Source of the DNA: Desulfuromonadaceae bacterium
GTDB lineage: Bacteria > Desulfobacterota > Desulfuromonadia > Geobacterales > Pseudopelobacteraceae
DNA length: 64,000 nt
Direction of reading: 5' to 3'
Assembly: GCA_028712075.1 (NCBI GenBank)
Contig: JAQTQX010000024.1
Location: 1-64,000 of the forward strand
Shown here: piece by piece, positions 27,817 through 37,858 of the stretch
How the letters are laid out: the number at the start of each line of letters is the position of its first letter
How positions within the stretch are numbered: the stretch's first letter is position 1
Program-made: the position numbers and the translations under genes
The notes under the pieces: model-generated
What the model was told of the DNA's origin: nothing
The model's database searches: none
The model's input: only the letters and a program-made list of their open reading frames with translations

Positions 27817-29292
27817 TCAGATTAAGCCTTTCTCTGCGATTTCAACTGCTTTCATAACAGCCATTCCTTTGTTGACGGTTTCCTGCCACTCGGTTGCCGG
27901 ATCTGAATCTGCAACAATACCGGCACCGGCCTGGAGATGAATTTTTCCATCCTTTATCACAAGAGTGCGAATTGCTATAGCGAGGTCCATATTTCCTGAA
28001 AAAGAAAAGTAACCTACTGCACCACCATAAATTTCGCGACGTACCGGTTCAAGTTCATCAATAATTTGCATGGCACGGACTTTCGGGGCACCTGATAACG
28101 TGCCTGCCGGAAACGTTGCCCGGACGAGATCAAAAGCATCATGGCCAGCAGATAATTGTCCTTGAACGTTGGAAACGATGTGCATGACATGGGAATAACG
28201 TTCAATAACCATCAGTTCCGAAACCTTGACGGAACCGGTTGTACACACACGTCCCAAATCATTTCTACCGAGGTCTACAAGCATTACGTGTTCGGCGCAT
28301 TCTTTCGGATCAGCGAGCAGTTCAGTCGAAAGCATAGCGTCCTCTTTTGCAGTTGCGCCACGGGGGCGGGTACCGGCTATGGGACGTAACTCAACTCGAC
28401 CCCCTTCTTTACGAACCAGAACCTCCGGAGAAGCACCGACAATGACCGTGTCATCAAGACGCAGAAAAAACATGTATGGTGATGGATTAAGCGTTCGTAG
28501 TACCCGATAGATGTCAAACGGATCAGCGGTAAGTTCTCCGCTGAAACGTTGCGAAAGGACAACCTGTATGATATCTCCTGATCGCACGTATTCTTTGGCC
28601 TGCTCGACGGACTTTTCAAAAGTATCACGGGTCATATTTGAGGTGAACTGAACAGACTTTTCCCTTATGGGTACCTGTTGCACTGGTAATGGTGCACGTA
28701 ACCGGCTGATAATATCATCAATTTTTTCGAGTGCGCGAGAGTATGCTTCGGAAGGAGCAATGCTATCGGTTATATGGGCATTTGAAACAACCTTTATTTT
28801 TTGGCGCATGGTATCGAATATGATAATTGTATCAGTAATGAAGAAGTACGAATCATATCCATCGAGTAGTGCCGGCTTGTCAGTTGGCAATTTTTCAAAA
28901 TAACGAACCATGTCATAACCAAGATACCCGACGGCCCCGCCAAAAAAACGAGGTAGACCATCTATCTCAACGGGGGAAAATTTCGAGAGAAGTTCTTTAA
29001 TGCAGGCAAGCGGATCAGAAACTTCTTGCGAAGCCAGAATCCCGTCAGTTACCGTTTCTACTAGGTTCCCCTTTGATCGGATAATGACTGAAGGAGTTGA
29101 ACCGAGGAAGCTGTATCTTCCCCATTTTTCTCCTCCTTCAATGCTTTCAAGGAGATAGGAAAATTGCCCGTCGTCAAGTTTTCTAAAGGCTGAAACAGGC
29201 GTGTCCATGTCTGCCATGATTTCTCGGTAGACCGGAATGAGGTTGCCTTTTTCAGCAAGGGTATAAAATGTGTCACGTGAAGGAAAAAACAT
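27817..29292 (-). CDS. trpE: Anthranilate synthase component I
   Basis: Converts chorismate and ammonia to anthranilate. 491 aa with the N-terminal LLES tryptophan-feedback motif (YLLESIEGG), and the C-terminal chorismate-binding core ([32 protein letters not shown]). The ATG at 29292 has TTGAGGT before it; a TTG four codons earlier is the alternative. Order larE-trpE-trpG. It draws on the same chorismate pool as MqnA. Confidence 0.95.
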   Translation of the reverse strand: MFFPSRDTFYTLAEKGNLIPVYREIMADMDTPVSAFRKLDDGQFSYLLESIEGGEKWGRYSFLGSTPSVIIRSKGNLVETVTDGILASQEVSDPLACIKELLSKFSPVEIDGLPRFFGGAVGYLGYDMVRYFEKLPTDKPALLDGYDSYFFITDTIIIFDTMRQKIKVVSNAHITDSIAPSEAYSRALEKIDDIISRLRAPLPVQQVPIREKSVQFTSNMTRDTFEKSVEQAKEYVRSGDIIQVVLSQRFSGELTADPFDIYRVLRTLNPSPYMFFLRLDDTVIVGASPEVLVRKEGGRVELRPIAGTRPRGATAKEDAMLSTELLADPKECAEHVMLVDLGRNDLGRVCTTGSVKVSELMVIERYSHVMHIVSNVQGQLSAGHDAFDLVRATFPAGTLSGAPKVRAMQIIDELEPVRREIYGGAVGYFSFSGNMDLAIAIRTLVIKDGKIHLQAGAGIVADSDPATEWQETVNKGMAVMKAVEIAEKGLI

Positions 29293-29336
29293 TGCGTACC
29301 TCAAAATTGTTACTTCAATAGCGTCTGCATAGTTTA

Positions 29337-30143
29337 TTAAGTTGCTTCATTCATTGCCCCGGTACGGTACTCCTGCAGGTCAAGAGCCACATAGGTAAAG
29401 CCGGCCATTTTAACTAATCTGACTACTTCGTTCCTTAGAATTCCAACGGCGCTCTCAAATTCCTGGCTCCCTAATTCAATTCTGGCGACAGTTCCATGAT
29501 AGCGTACCCGCACTGTCCGGAATCCAAGTAAACGGAGTGACTCTTCAGCCTGACCGACCTGATCGACCCGTTCCGTGGTAATGGCAGTGCCGTATGGGAA
29601 GCGACTGGAGAGACAGGCAAAGGCAGGTTTGTCCCAAGTCGGCAACTCCATAAATCGGGAGAGATCACGGATATCCTGCTTGGTGAAACCAGCTTCTTCC
29701 AGTGGGCTGCGCACCGCCAGTTCGTTTGCCGCTGTTCGTCCAGGGCGGTGATCATTTTTGTCATCCACATTGGTTCCGTCCAGTACGTAGCTAATTCTTT
29801 CCTGATTTGCAATTAGTCTCAGTTTGTTAAAAAGTTCCTTCTTACAGAAATAGCATCGGTTGCGAGGATTGTCACGAAACTCAGGAATCTCAAGTTCTTC
29901 GGAAACAATTACTATGTGCCGTCCTCCAAGTTTTTCAGCAACCAATCGAGCATCATGTAATTCGCGTTCGGGATAAGTCTTTGACGTTGCCGTAACAGCA
30001 ACAGCTTGATTACCTAATACCTCTACCGCTACCGCAAACAGCAGGGTGGAATCAACTCCACCAGAAAATCCGATAACACAGCCTTCCATTTCACCCAGAA
30101 TTGCTCGGAGTTTGTAGACTTTTTCCTGAAATGATGCGTTCAT
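29337..30143 (-). CDS. larE: LarE-type ATP-dependent sacrificial sulfur transferase
   Basis: PP-loop ATPase that builds the nickel-pincer cofactor of lactate racemase in characterised cases, giving sulfur from its own cysteine or an Fe-S cluster. The 268-aa protein has the PP-loop GFSGGVDST, then RNRCYFCKKEL with the cysteine pair, DGTNVDD, and P-A-F-A-C-L-S-S-R. Three cysteines in the CYFC..C(L)SS pattern match the cluster-bearing LarE form. No larA, larB or larC is visible nearby. Placed 45 bp before trpE. Confidence 0.85.
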   Translation of the reverse strand: MNASFQEKVYKLRAILGEMEGCVIGFSGGVDSTLLFAVAVEVLGNQAVAVTATSKTYPERELHDARLVAEKLGGRHIVIVSEELEIPEFRDNPRNRCYFCKKELFNKLRLIANQERISYVLDGTNVDDKNDHRPGRTAANELAVRSPLEEAGFTKQDIRDLSRFMELPTWDKPAFACLSSRFPYGTAITTERVDQVGQAEESLRLLGFRTVRVRYHGTVARIELGSQEFESAVGILRNEVVRLVKMAGFTYVALDLQEYRTGAMNEAT

Positions 30144-30357
30144 GCGGAGGGTTTTCCATTCGGTTCAAAAATAGGTTTATTAGTATCTCTGCTGTTGAAT
30201 ATACTGGTATCAGTTCAGCGTGGTCAACTGAAAAGCCTCTTGCGTCCGTTGATTAAATTCATTGATGTAGATTTCTGCTTGCATAATATTTTGAATAGGC
30301 AGAAAATCACAGTTAGTCGATTAGTAGACGGTATCGAGGTATGAGGAGGTGAGACAA

Positions 30358-30675
30358 ATGGCAAGTGCTTTTATGTCCCCAAGCAGTGTTTTGGCAACTC
30401 CTATTCAGGTTAACCCGCAGGTTGTAACGGACCTTCAGACGTCGATGCCGCAGGTTTCTCAGGATGCCCAGAAGGTTGCAAAAGCAGAGAAAACGGATAC
30501 TATAACTATTTCAGCTCAGGCGCTAAAGATGGCTGATAGTAAGGATATTGATTCAAAAGCCGCTGACAAAAAGGCGAGAGAGCAGGAAACAGCGAACAGC
30601 GAAGCCGTTTCAGCAAAGAACGATGCTCAAAGGAGTGCAGTCAAAGCCTACGCGTCTGTGGAGGCGATGCAGTAA
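30358..30675 (+). CDS. Small hypothetical protein with DTITISAQ motif
   Basis: No family recognised. 105 residues, rich in Ala, Lys, Gln, Ser and Asp with no membrane segment or cysteine. A central DTITISAQALKMA motif also occurs in the convergent gene at 30813-31253 and resembles motifs in flagellar accessory proteins (FlgM, FlaG-like). The second half is a predicted charged helix. Start 30358 follows AGGAGG; a GTG at 30349 is in frame but too close to it. It ends 22 bases before a 23-bp hairpin. Confidence 0.7.
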   Translation: MASAFMSPSSVLATPIQVNPQVVTDLQTSMPQVSQDAQKVAKAEKTDTITISAQALKMADSKDIDSKAADKKAREQETANSEAVSAKNDAQRSAVKAYASVEAMQ

Positions 30676-30697
30676 CTGACGAGTTAAACTTGGTGAG

Positions 30698-30747
30698 GCA
30701 AAACGGCAAGAGGAGTCCGGGTTACCGGGCTCCTCTTGCCGTTTTGC
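30698..30747. terminator. 23-bp stem hairpin between two convergent small genes
   Basis: Eighteen bp of perfect stem (GCAAAACGGCAAGAGGAG / CTCCTCTTGCCGTTTTGC), one T-G wobble and four more bp of CCGG close a GTTA loop. A/T tracts lie at both ends of the stem, so it can serve as a terminator in either direction for the genes at 30358 (+) and 30813 (-). Confidence 0.85.
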
Positions 30748-30812
30748 TTACTGCACACAAACATAACACAAATGACGATACTGCTTAAATACATTACACA
30801 GGGTCTGCGTTG

Positions 30813-31253
30813 CTATATTTTCAAGTCCACCGATAAATCTGATTTCGGAGCGTACTCCCTCATGCGTAACATGAGTTGTGAAGGAACTTGATATATTAGC
30901 TTCTTGGCGTTATCCATATACTTGACAATCAGTTCACCTTGCTGATCATAAATAAACTCAACCGAGGGCGCAGACACTGCGTTCCCGTTGTTTTTAACTG
31001 CATTATTGCTGTTTTCCCCATCTTTTTTATCAATCCTCTCATCTCGTTGCATCGAAACTGCTTCTGCCTGTTGTGACTGAGCGGAAATTGTTACGGTATC
31101 ACCGGAAACAGGCGGGTTTTTCCTGGCAGGAGCCGCAACTGCACTAGAAGCACCAACCCCATTGTCTCCTTTTTGGGACGAACCAGACTCAACGGAAAAA
31201 TTGACCGATTGAGCTTGAGTCATATCTGGTATCTCTAGCGATGCCACTTCCAT
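30813..31253 (-). CDS. FlaG-like small protein with DTVTISAQ motif
   Basis: 146 aa. The N-terminal half is low-complexity and holds GDTVTISAQSQQ. The C-terminal half (V-E-F-I-Y-D-Q-Q-G-E-L-I-V-K-Y-M-D...YQVPSQLML) is like the FlaG family, where the fold ends in I-P-x-E-x-(M/L)-L. FlaG proteins influence flagellar filament length, but no flagellar genes are visible here. It converges on the 30358 gene across the 23-bp hairpin. Confidence 0.65.
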   Translation of the reverse strand: MEVASLEIPDMTQAQSVNFSVESGSSQKGDNGVGASSAVAAPARKNPPVSGDTVTISAQSQQAEAVSMQRDERIDKKDGENSNNAVKNNGNAVSAPSVEFIYDQQGELIVKYMDNAKKLIYQVPSQLMLRMREYAPKSDLSVDLKI

Positions 31254-31671
31254 CTCCTCATGCTACGGCAAGTAACAGCTAATCCTACAACTACCCTTGT
31301 GACATGGTAACTCTTACCATACAATTTTTCAATAAAAAACAAAGTGTAGTAAAGGGCCTGCAGGTGGTGCCCGGTAGACTTATCAGCACATAATTATTAA
31401 CGACCATCTACTGAGCGAGCGATGTGGCGGGAACCGGTCAGAACAAATGAAATAATATACAACGATGTGCTAAATATGCTATTAAAAACACCCTTGAACA
31501 AGGTAAATCGCCATCAGAGTCCTAAATAGCTGTTTATGAGAGAACGTGCCTGTATGAAGTTAGAAACAGATATCTGTCCAGAGCCCGCCCAAATTCTATG
31601 TGCAATAATAACTGACAAGAGTTGGTAATAACGGGTGAGTGTCGCGTAGTGATGCTATTGAGGTATCAGTA
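31254..31671. other. Intergenic region upstream of dxs
   Basis: A 418-bp stretch between the divergent FlaG-like gene (-) and dxs (+). It must contain both promoters. I see no clear -10/-35 pair, no thiamine riboswitch core and no convincing ORF; the short frame near 31553 (24 codons) has no similarity I can name. Confidence 0.5.
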
Positions 31672-33537
31672 ATGTTGTTGGAAACAATAAATTCACCGCT
31701 AGATCTTAAAAAACTACGGCCGGAACAGTTGCCGGATCTTGCCTCGGAAATTCGCTCGTTTCTTTTGCAGACTGTTTCTGCAACTGGTGGTCATCTTGGT
31801 TCAAACCTAGGAACTGTTGAGTTGTCTATTGCCCTGCACTACTGTTTTGACTCTCCTAATGATAAAATAATCTGGGACGTCGGGCATCAAGCCTACACCC
31901 ATAAAATCCTTACCGGACGACGCGAGCAGTTCCATACCCAGCGCCAGTACAAGGGTATATCCGGCTTCCCAAAACGAAGTGAATCAGATCATGATGCCTT
32001 TGGTGTCGGTCACTCATCCACCTCAATCTCGGCTGGACTTGGCATGGCCGCGGCCGCTGGACTTGACGGCAAACGAAATCATTCTATTGCCGTTATCGGT
32101 GATGGTTCCCTCACCGGTGGAATGGCTTTTGAAGCGCTGAACCAGGCCGGACATCTCAAAAAAAACCTCATAGTGATCCTGAACGACAATGAAATGTCGA
32201 TTTCTAAAAACGTTGGGGCTTTCTCTACATTTGTCTCCCGAAAGATGACGGGTCGGTACTACCGTGACTTGAAAAAAGAAATACAGGTATTGCTGAAAAA
32301 CATCCCTGCATTTGGTACGGACATCTTACATTTTGCCCGTCGTGCTGAAAACTCTCTCAAAGGTTTTCTCACCCCCGGAGCATTGTTCGAAGCACTTGGC
32401 TTCGATTATCTCGGCCCTCTTGACGGGCATGACTTGTCGCAACTGGTTGAAGTGTTTAATAATATTAACGAATTAGATGGACCGCTGCTGGTGCATGTTA
32501 TGACAACGAAGGGGAAAGGGTACAAACCTGCCGAAGAGACACCGGCCAAATATCACGGTGTTGGCGTTTTTGATGTTGCCACCGGCAAAGGAACTGTCAA
32601 AACGGCAGTGAAATCCTATACGGACCTGTTTGGTGAGACACTGGTACAGTTGGCCGCAGAAGATGACAAAATAATTGCCATTACTGCTGCCATGCCTGAT
32701 GGAACCGGTCTTAATCAATTTTCCCAGCGTTTCCCGGAGCGTTTTTTTGATGTCGGCATTGCCGAACAGCATGCCATTACATTTGCTGCAGGACTTGCGG
32801 CAGACGGTTTCAGGCCGGTAGCGGCAATTTATTCGACATTTCTTCAACGGGCTTATGATCAGATATTTCATGACATCTGTCTGCAAAACCTGCCGGTAAC
32901 CATTGCCATGGATCGTGCGGGCTTGGTTGGTGATGATGGCCCGACCCACCACGGTGTTTTTGACCTTTCCTATTTACGCCACCTGCCTGGCATAACGTTA
33001 ATGGCCCCAAAAGATGAAAATGAGTTGCGCCATCTGCTTAAAACTGCCGTTTATTCGGGACTCCCGATTGCGATCCGCTATCCGAGAGGGTCAGGATATG
33101 GCGTCGAGCTTGATCGTGACCTGCATTGTGTTGAAATAGGAAAGGGCGAACAGCTTCTTGATGGATGCGATCTGACATTGCTCGCTATTGGAACTACTGT
33201 GTATCCGGCGCTGCAGGCGGCTGAATCACTCAGACTCAAGGGGATTTCCGCCGGTGTAGTCAATGCCCGATTTGTTAAACCGCTTGATGCGGAACTTATT
33301 TTGAATGTAGCCCGCCGGATCGGCAACATACTGACGATAGAGGAAAATGTGCTTCAGGGCGGTTTTGGCAGTGCGGTTCTGGAACTGCTGTACGATCAGG
33401 GTTTACAGAATGTGAAGATGAAACGCCTTGGCCTTCCTGACCACTTTATCGAACAGGGGAGTCAGGCCCAACTGCGCAAGGATGTTGGAATCGATGCGGA
33501 GGGGATTGTTGCTGCTACAATTGAATTTATGAAATGA
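31672..33537 (+). CDS. dxs: 1-deoxy-D-xylulose-5-phosphate synthase
   Basis: Thiamine-diphosphate enzyme that condenses pyruvate with glyceraldehyde 3-phosphate, the entry to the MEP isoprenoid pathway (and a supply for thiamine and pyridoxal). Signatures: [13 protein letters not shown], the ThDP motif [15 protein letters not shown], and [16 protein letters not shown] choose the ATG at 31672 preceded by GAGGT; an upstream GTG at 31639 would add 11 residues without RBS. 621 aa. First gene of dxs-pyrF-rlmB. Confidence 0.95.
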   Translation: MLLETINSPLDLKKLRPEQLPDLASEIRSFLLQTVSATGGHLGSNLGTVELSIALHYCFDSPNDKIIWDVGHQAYTHKILTGRREQFHTQRQYKGISGFPKRSESDHDAFGVGHSSTSISAGLGMAAAAGLDGKRNHSIAVIGDGSLTGGMAFEALNQAGHLKKNLIVILNDNEMSISKNVGAFSTFVSRKMTGRYYRDLKKEIQVLLKNIPAFGTDILHFARRAENSLKGFLTPGALFEALGFDYLGPLDGHDLSQLVEVFNNINELDGPLLVHVMTTKGKGYKPAEETPAKYHGVGVFDVATGKGTVKTAVKSYTDLFGETLVQLAAEDDKIIAITAAMPDGTGLNQFSQRFPERFFDVGIAEQHAITFAAGLAADGFRPVAAIYSTFLQRAYDQIFHDICLQNLPVTIAMDRAGLVGDDGPTHHGVFDLSYLRHLPGITLMAPKDENELRHLLKTAVYSGLPIAIRYPRGSGYGVELDRDLHCVEIGKGEQLLDGCDLTLLAIGTTVYPALQAAESLRLKGISAGVVNARFVKPLDAELILNVARRIGNILTIEENVLQGGFGSAVLELLYDQGLQNVKMKRLGLPDHFIEQGSQAQLRKDVGIDAEGIVAATIEFMK

Positions 33538-33544
33538 GGTCTTT

Positions 33545-34267
33545 ATGACGTTAGAGTACGCCCGAAAAAAAATCATATTTGCTCTGGATGTTCATGGCCT
33601 GGATGACATTGACCGATGGGTCGAAGCGTTGGCTGGCAAGGTGGGGATGTTCAAGGTTGGCAAGGAGTTGTTCACTTCCTGTGGGCCGGCAGCAGTCAAA
33701 GCTGTGCAGCGATTCGGCGGCCAGGTCTTTCTCGATCTGAAATATCATGACATTCCGAACACCGTTGCACATGCAATGCTTGAGGCTGCACGTCTTGGCG
33801 TGCAGGTGGCCAATTTGCACGCTCTGGGCGGCGCTGAGATGATGGAAAATACAGTTGCGTTACTGCATAAGGAGTTTGGCAATGATCGTCCGAAGCTGCT
33901 TGCCGTCACCATCCTGACCTCCTCCACCGAGGAAACACTGCGCGGTGTTGGCATAGAACATCCGGTACAGGATATGGTGGTGCGCCTGGCAAAGCTTGCT
34001 CAAAATTCCGGCATGGACGGGGTTGTTGCTTCGCCGCTCGAAATCAGTCTGATACGTGCGGCATGCGGTCCCGACTTCCTGATCGTCACGCCCGGTGTGC
34101 GCCCCGGTTTTGCTGCGCTTGATGACCAGAAACGGATTATGACTCCGGCAGAAGCGGTAAAAAATGGCGCCGATTATCTGGTGATTGGCAGACCGATCGC
34201 CAAAGCGGACGATCCACGGACTGCGGCGGATCTTATTGCTGATGAAATTGTGATGGGGTGCAAATGA
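33545..34267 (+). CDS. pyrF: Orotidine 5'-phosphate decarboxylase
   Basis: Final step of UMP synthesis. 240 aa TIM barrel with the catalytic Asp-Lys-Asp in FLDLKYHDIPNT and the phosphate-binding GVRPG. It starts 7 bp after dxs and overlaps rlmB by 4 bp (ATGA). Confidence 0.95.
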   Translation: MTLEYARKKIIFALDVHGLDDIDRWVEALAGKVGMFKVGKELFTSCGPAAVKAVQRFGGQVFLDLKYHDIPNTVAHAMLEAARLGVQVANLHALGGAEMMENTVALLHKEFGNDRPKLLAVTILTSSTEETLRGVGIEHPVQDMVVRLAKLAQNSGMDGVVASPLEISLIRAACGPDFLIVTPGVRPGFAALDDQKRIMTPAEAVKNGADYLVIGRPIAKADDPRTAADLIADEIVMGCK

Positions 34268-34998
34268 AAGGCGAGCTGATCTTCGGTGTTAATCCGGTCA
34301 AGGAATCTTTGCAGGGTACGCGTTGCGCCTTCAACTTGTACGTGCAACTCAATGCCAGTGACCATCGCGTGGAAAAGATCATCAGACTTGCCGAACAGCG
34401 TGGTGTAGCGGTTCATCGTCGTGAAAAAAATGATCTGACCAAAATGTGCGCCTCGTCCCATCATCAAGGGATCGCTCTTGAAGTCGAACCGTTTCGTTTT
34501 GCCGACCTAGATGACCTTCTCGTCGCCACAGCGGAGGCAACAACAGGATTATTGCTTGTGCTCGACGGCATTCAGGATCCGCACAATCTGGGTGCCCTTA
34601 TCAGAAGTGCTGCCTGTGCCGGAGCCAATGGCGTTATCATTCCAAAGGACCGTGCCTGTGGTGTCACTGCCGCTGCTGAACGATCATCAGCCGGTGCAGT
34701 GGAGATAATTCCGGTGACGCAAGTGATCAACATAGCCCATACGCTGGAAATGCTGAAAAAACGGGGGTACTGGATCTACGCTTTGGATGGTGAGGCTTCC
34801 ACGTCATTATTTGCGACAAAATTTTCCGGCAAGACCGTTCTGGTAATCGGCAGTGAAGGTGAGGGGATACGTCCTCTGGTCAGAAAACAGTGCGATGTTG
34901 TAATGTCGATACCGCACTATGGCGGCGTCAGTTCTTTAAACGCCTCGGTAGCCGGCGGGATTGCGATGTTTGAGGTGGCGAGAAATATCAACAGATGA
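34264..34998 (+). CDS. rlmB: 23S rRNA (guanosine-2'-O-)-methyltransferase RlmB
   Basis: SpoU-family (SPOUT) methyltransferase, expected to methylate G2251 of 23S rRNA. 244 aa: N-terminal substrate-binding domain (about 1-75) and the knotted C-terminal domain with LDGIQDPHNLGALIRSA, VIGSEGEGI and the last motif SSLNASVA. The ATG at 34264 overlaps the pyrF stop. Confidence 0.9.
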   Translation: MKGELIFGVNPVKESLQGTRCAFNLYVQLNASDHRVEKIIRLAEQRGVAVHRREKNDLTKMCASSHHQGIALEVEPFRFADLDDLLVATAEATTGLLLVLDGIQDPHNLGALIRSAACAGANGVIIPKDRACGVTAAAERSSAGAVEIIPVTQVINIAHTLEMLKKRGYWIYALDGEASTSLFATKFSGKTVLVIGSEGEGIRPLVRKQCDVVMSIPHYGGVSSLNASVAGGIAMFEVARNINR

Positions 34999-35028
34999 GA
35001 CGTGCGGTGGCCGAAAGAAGACGGGTGG

Positions 35029-36213
35029 TCAGTAAATCCGGCTTTGAAAATGGTTGTCATCAAATATTCGGAAGTATTCATCCCGGCACCAGTTTTCAAC
35101 ATCAATCAATGCCTGAAACGCATCTTTAAAACCATGCCGGCCAATGGCAAATACCCCGTGTCCATAGACGAGCGCCCTACAAGATACTCCAATAACCGGC
35201 GGTACATTCTTGGCGATTCCCCCCGCACCAATCTCTCCCGCCACTATCGGAGTGCCCCCGGCCATGCGGATTTTTTTGCAATCCCTCCAGCAGTCAGTAA
35301 CTCCACATATGTCCTGTTCATCACAGAGCATGCTTATCACGACTGAAAAACGGGGGTGGCCGTGCAGTATGGCGCGACAGCCCGTCTGCTCGAAAATTTC
35401 GCGATGTGCCACCAATTCGCTTGAGGCGGTAATTCCGACGGTTGAGCTGTTCTCGAATGGGACAGGGTCAATGCAGCTGTGCAATTCATCTAGGCTTGAG
35501 GCTGTCTGGGAGATATAAATCAAATCGTTGTGACGGTAGGAGATGTTGCCAAAAAACGAGTCAACCAGACCTCTTTGGACAGTATAACGTCCGACAGTGA
35601 CAATTTCATCAAGAATAGCTGCTTTGTCATCAACGGGACCTTCGCGGAACTGAAGCCCTTCGGTGGTCAGTGGTAGCAGCCACTCAGTGCGAAAACGGTA
35701 AAATGCTTCTTCCTCTCCAGGCAGCATGAAGCCGTGCTGAAGAACATCCTCCAGATATTTTATAAACGTGGAATGAAATATCGATGACCAGTTTATGTAG
35801 GCCTGTTCAACCGTCAGTGTGCCGCTGGCAATGATGCCCAGCCCTTCGACGACCACCCCTTTGCGGCTACCCAGCAGGAAGGCAATTGTTTCAGGCGGAT
35901 TACCGCCGAATTCAGAAATGCGCAGGATCGGTATGTCGTGCAGGAAGGTACGGGTTTCAGTGTCCCGGGGGACTATTTCCTGTTCATGCACCGAAGCTCT
36001 TTGAATGAGGAAATCGGCAAAAGGAAGCGAGGGGGCTGCAGCGGCAACAGCGAGACAATTCAGACGTGAAAGTATTGCTTCCGACAGTAAGGCCAGATGG
36101 GGATCACCACCTGATATCATGACATCATCCTGCGCAGCAAAGGCAATTTTTATTGCAGATGCTGAGCGATCCGCAACCATTTTTGACATGTATTTTGTTA
36201 TCTGATCTCGCAT
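35029..36213 (-). CDS. Class II aldolase/adducin family protein with two domains
   Basis: The C-terminal half (about residues 205-385) is a complete class II aldolase domain: GNISYRH, the Glu in SSELVAH, the zinc His pair HGHP, and a third His in YGHGVFAIG, so it should bind metal and may cleave or epimerise a phosphorylated sugar. The first half looks like a degenerate copy that keeps G-V-V-V-E-G-L-G-I-I-A-S-G-T-L but lacks the His ligands. Substrate unknown; it could work in a salvage pathway. It overlaps the stop of the M23 gene (TGATG), so the two are probably co-transcribed. Length 394 aa, about twice a single-domain aldolase. Confidence 0.8.
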   Translation of the reverse strand: MRDQITKYMSKMVADRSASAIKIAFAAQDDVMISGGDPHLALLSEAILSRLNCLAVAAAAPSLPFADFLIQRASVHEQEIVPRDTETRTFLHDIPILRISEFGGNPPETIAFLLGSRKGVVVEGLGIIASGTLTVEQAYINWSSIFHSTFIKYLEDVLQHGFMLPGEEEAFYRFRTEWLLPLTTEGLQFREGPVDDKAAILDEIVTVGRYTVQRGLVDSFFGNISYRHNDLIYISQTASSLDELHSCIDPVPFENSSTVGITASSELVAHREIFEQTGCRAILHGHPRFSVVISMLCDEQDICGVTDCWRDCKKIRMAGGTPIVAGEIGAGGIAKNVPPVIGVSCRALVYGHGVFAIGRHGFKDAFQALIDVENWCRDEYFRIFDDNHFQSRIY

Positions 36214-37082
36214 CAGGGAAATGACGGAGGAATGTTGGTGAACAGGATGGAGCCGTCTGAAAGGGCTTCACTCCTGAAGCGTTGCATTTTTTGATTGCTG
36301 ACAACAAGAATTTTCGGCAGGGCCACGCCATTATCGGTGAGGAATGCTGAGGTAATATTGCTTCCCGCCTGCCACGCTTCAAAGTGGAGATGCGGTCCAG
36401 ATGACCTACCGGTAGAACCGGAAAGTGCCAGGGTGCTCTCGGCTGTAACAAGCTTCCCTTCGGTCGCCATAATCCGACTGTTGTGCGCGTAGAGTGTTTT
36501 TATTCCGTTATCATGTTCAACAACGACAGTGTTGCCATAGCCAGAACGGCTGCCGCAGTATACAACAACACCGGGAGCAACCGGCTTTACGGGTGTTCCG
36601 GCGGGGATCGCAATATCAACACCGTTGTGCTGGCGCCAGACCCCGTCAAACGGGTCGATTCTCATGCCGACAGTTCCGGTTATCGTCCCACCGACAACCG
36701 GCAGGTGTTCTGTAATGGTACCCTGATCGGTACCGTTGGTATTAAGAGATGCAGAAACTGTTTTCTGCACAATTTCATCAAGGGAAATGGGGTGAGTTTT
36801 CTGTTTTCGTTGTGATTTACGCTGCTTTTTGGAATAATCAACCTGCTCCTTGATAATTACCTGAGCACTTTTGTCACTGGGGACGTCGGTGAATGATTCA
36901 ACACCATCAATCGTGACAAACCGGTATATATCGGCTTCTGCACACGGACAGAGCAGGAACGTGAGCAAAAGCAAGGGCATCAGGTGCCGGCAAGAGGTGA
37001 CACGCTTCCGCCTGAAACACACTTTGGCATGCGTAGTCAATTGTGCTTGTTGTTCAACGTCTTTTCTGATACTTAATTCCAT
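36213..37082 (-). CDS. Exported M23-family peptidase with DUF4124 domain
   Basis: Probable murein endopeptidase (LytM/M23 fold). After a signal-like stretch (MPLLLLTFLLCPCAEA) comes a DUF4124-type segment (D-I-Y-R-F-V-T-I-D-G-V-E-S-F-T-D-V-P), a Lys-rich linker, and a C-terminal M23 domain with HNGVDIAIPAGTPV (His, Asp zinc ligands) and SSGPHLHFE (HxH). The third ligand and catalytic His seem present. The start at 37082 gives 34 residues before the hydrophobic segment; the ATG at 36980 would give a more usual signal peptide but has no RBS. Total 289 aa from the upstream ATG. Confidence 0.8.
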   Translation of the reverse strand: MELSIRKDVEQQAQLTTHAKVCFRRKRVTSCRHLMPLLLLTFLLCPCAEADIYRFVTIDGVESFTDVPSDKSAQVIIKEQVDYSKKQRKSQRKQKTHPISLDEIVQKTVSASLNTNGTDQGTITEHLPVVGGTITGTVGMRIDPFDGVWRQHNGVDIAIPAGTPVKPVAPGVVVYCGSRSGYGNTVVVEHDNGIKTLYAHNSRIMATEGKLVTAESTLALSGSTGRSSGPHLHFEAWQAGSNITSAFLTDNGVALPKILVVSNQKMQRFRSEALSDGSILFTNIPPSFP

Positions 37083-37141
37083 ACTCCACGTATATCGTAT
37101 TTCATCAATTAGTTCAATTCATCATCTTCGAGGTGTCAGAA

Positions 37142-37858
37142 GTGTTCCAATATTTCGACAAAATCGTTCGCGGGACCGAACGGGAGGACATGCTGGTGAT
37201 TGCGCAGTCTCTCAAGGATATGGTCGGAAATAAATTCCCGTTATTAAACTATTACAAAGAAATTCCGGTTTCATACGATGCAACGTTATTGAATATTGAA
37301 AACGAAATGGCAGAGTTTTCTGTCCATGAGTATCAGGCCAAGGTTATCAGTATTGAAAGACAGGCACTTATTGATTCCGCTTTTCTGAAAACACTCCCCG
37401 AGAGTATCTATGGTGAGGCGTTTTATGTGAGTTCTGCAAAGAAAAGAATCATACTGAATAATTTTGGCTATGCTCGGATCCGATCTGGAATGAGGCGGTT
37501 CGTTCGCGTTGTTCTCGATGTTCCTATTGAAGCAGAGATAATATGTGAAGGGGACATATTAAAGGGCGAAGTTATGGATATTTCAATTGGAGGCGCTGCG
37601 ATTACCACTGCACCAACTGAATTCCTGGTTCCCGGACTCAATATAAATATGATCTTAAAGCTGCCCAATGTAACGGGTAATACCACTGTTGAAGTTGGTT
37701 TGGGTGCGACGATTGTAAAAGTTATTGACACTGCGGCGCCGTATACCTGTTTGATTGAATTCAACCCTGAAAAACATTCACAGCAACAAATTTCCCAATA
37801 TATCAACCGGCGTCAAATAGAGATAATCAAGGAACTCAAAGATGTAAACTGTAGTTAG
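37142..37858 (+). CDS. PilZ-domain protein
   Basis: Likely c-di-GMP receptor. The C-terminal half carries the PilZ pattern: basic RRFVRV (RxxxR-type loop), then E-V-M-D-I-S-I-G-G-A-A (D/NxSxxG motif). The N-terminal half (about 1-110) has no recognisable domain but resembles YcgR-like N-domains. The GTG at 37142 has GAGGT seven bases upstream and gives 238 aa; the GTG at 37133 is in frame but lies inside the RBS. It diverges from the M23 gene. Confidence 0.8.
   Translation: MFQYFDKIVRGTEREDMLVIAQSLKDMVGNKFPLLNYYKEIPVSYDATLLNIENEMAEFSVHEYQAKVISIERQALIDSAFLKTLPESIYGEAFYVSSAKKRIILNNFGYARIRSGMRRFVRVVLDVPIEAEIICEGDILKGEVMDISIGGAAITTAPTEFLVPGLNINMILKLPNVTGNTTVEVGLGATIVKVIDTAAPYTCLIEFNPEKHSQQQISQYINRRQIEIIKELKDVNCS

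Noticed and set aside
31254-31671. A thiamine or c-di-GMP riboswitch before dxs
   Set aside because: I looked for the TPP core and for GEMM motifs and found none of the conserved stretches.
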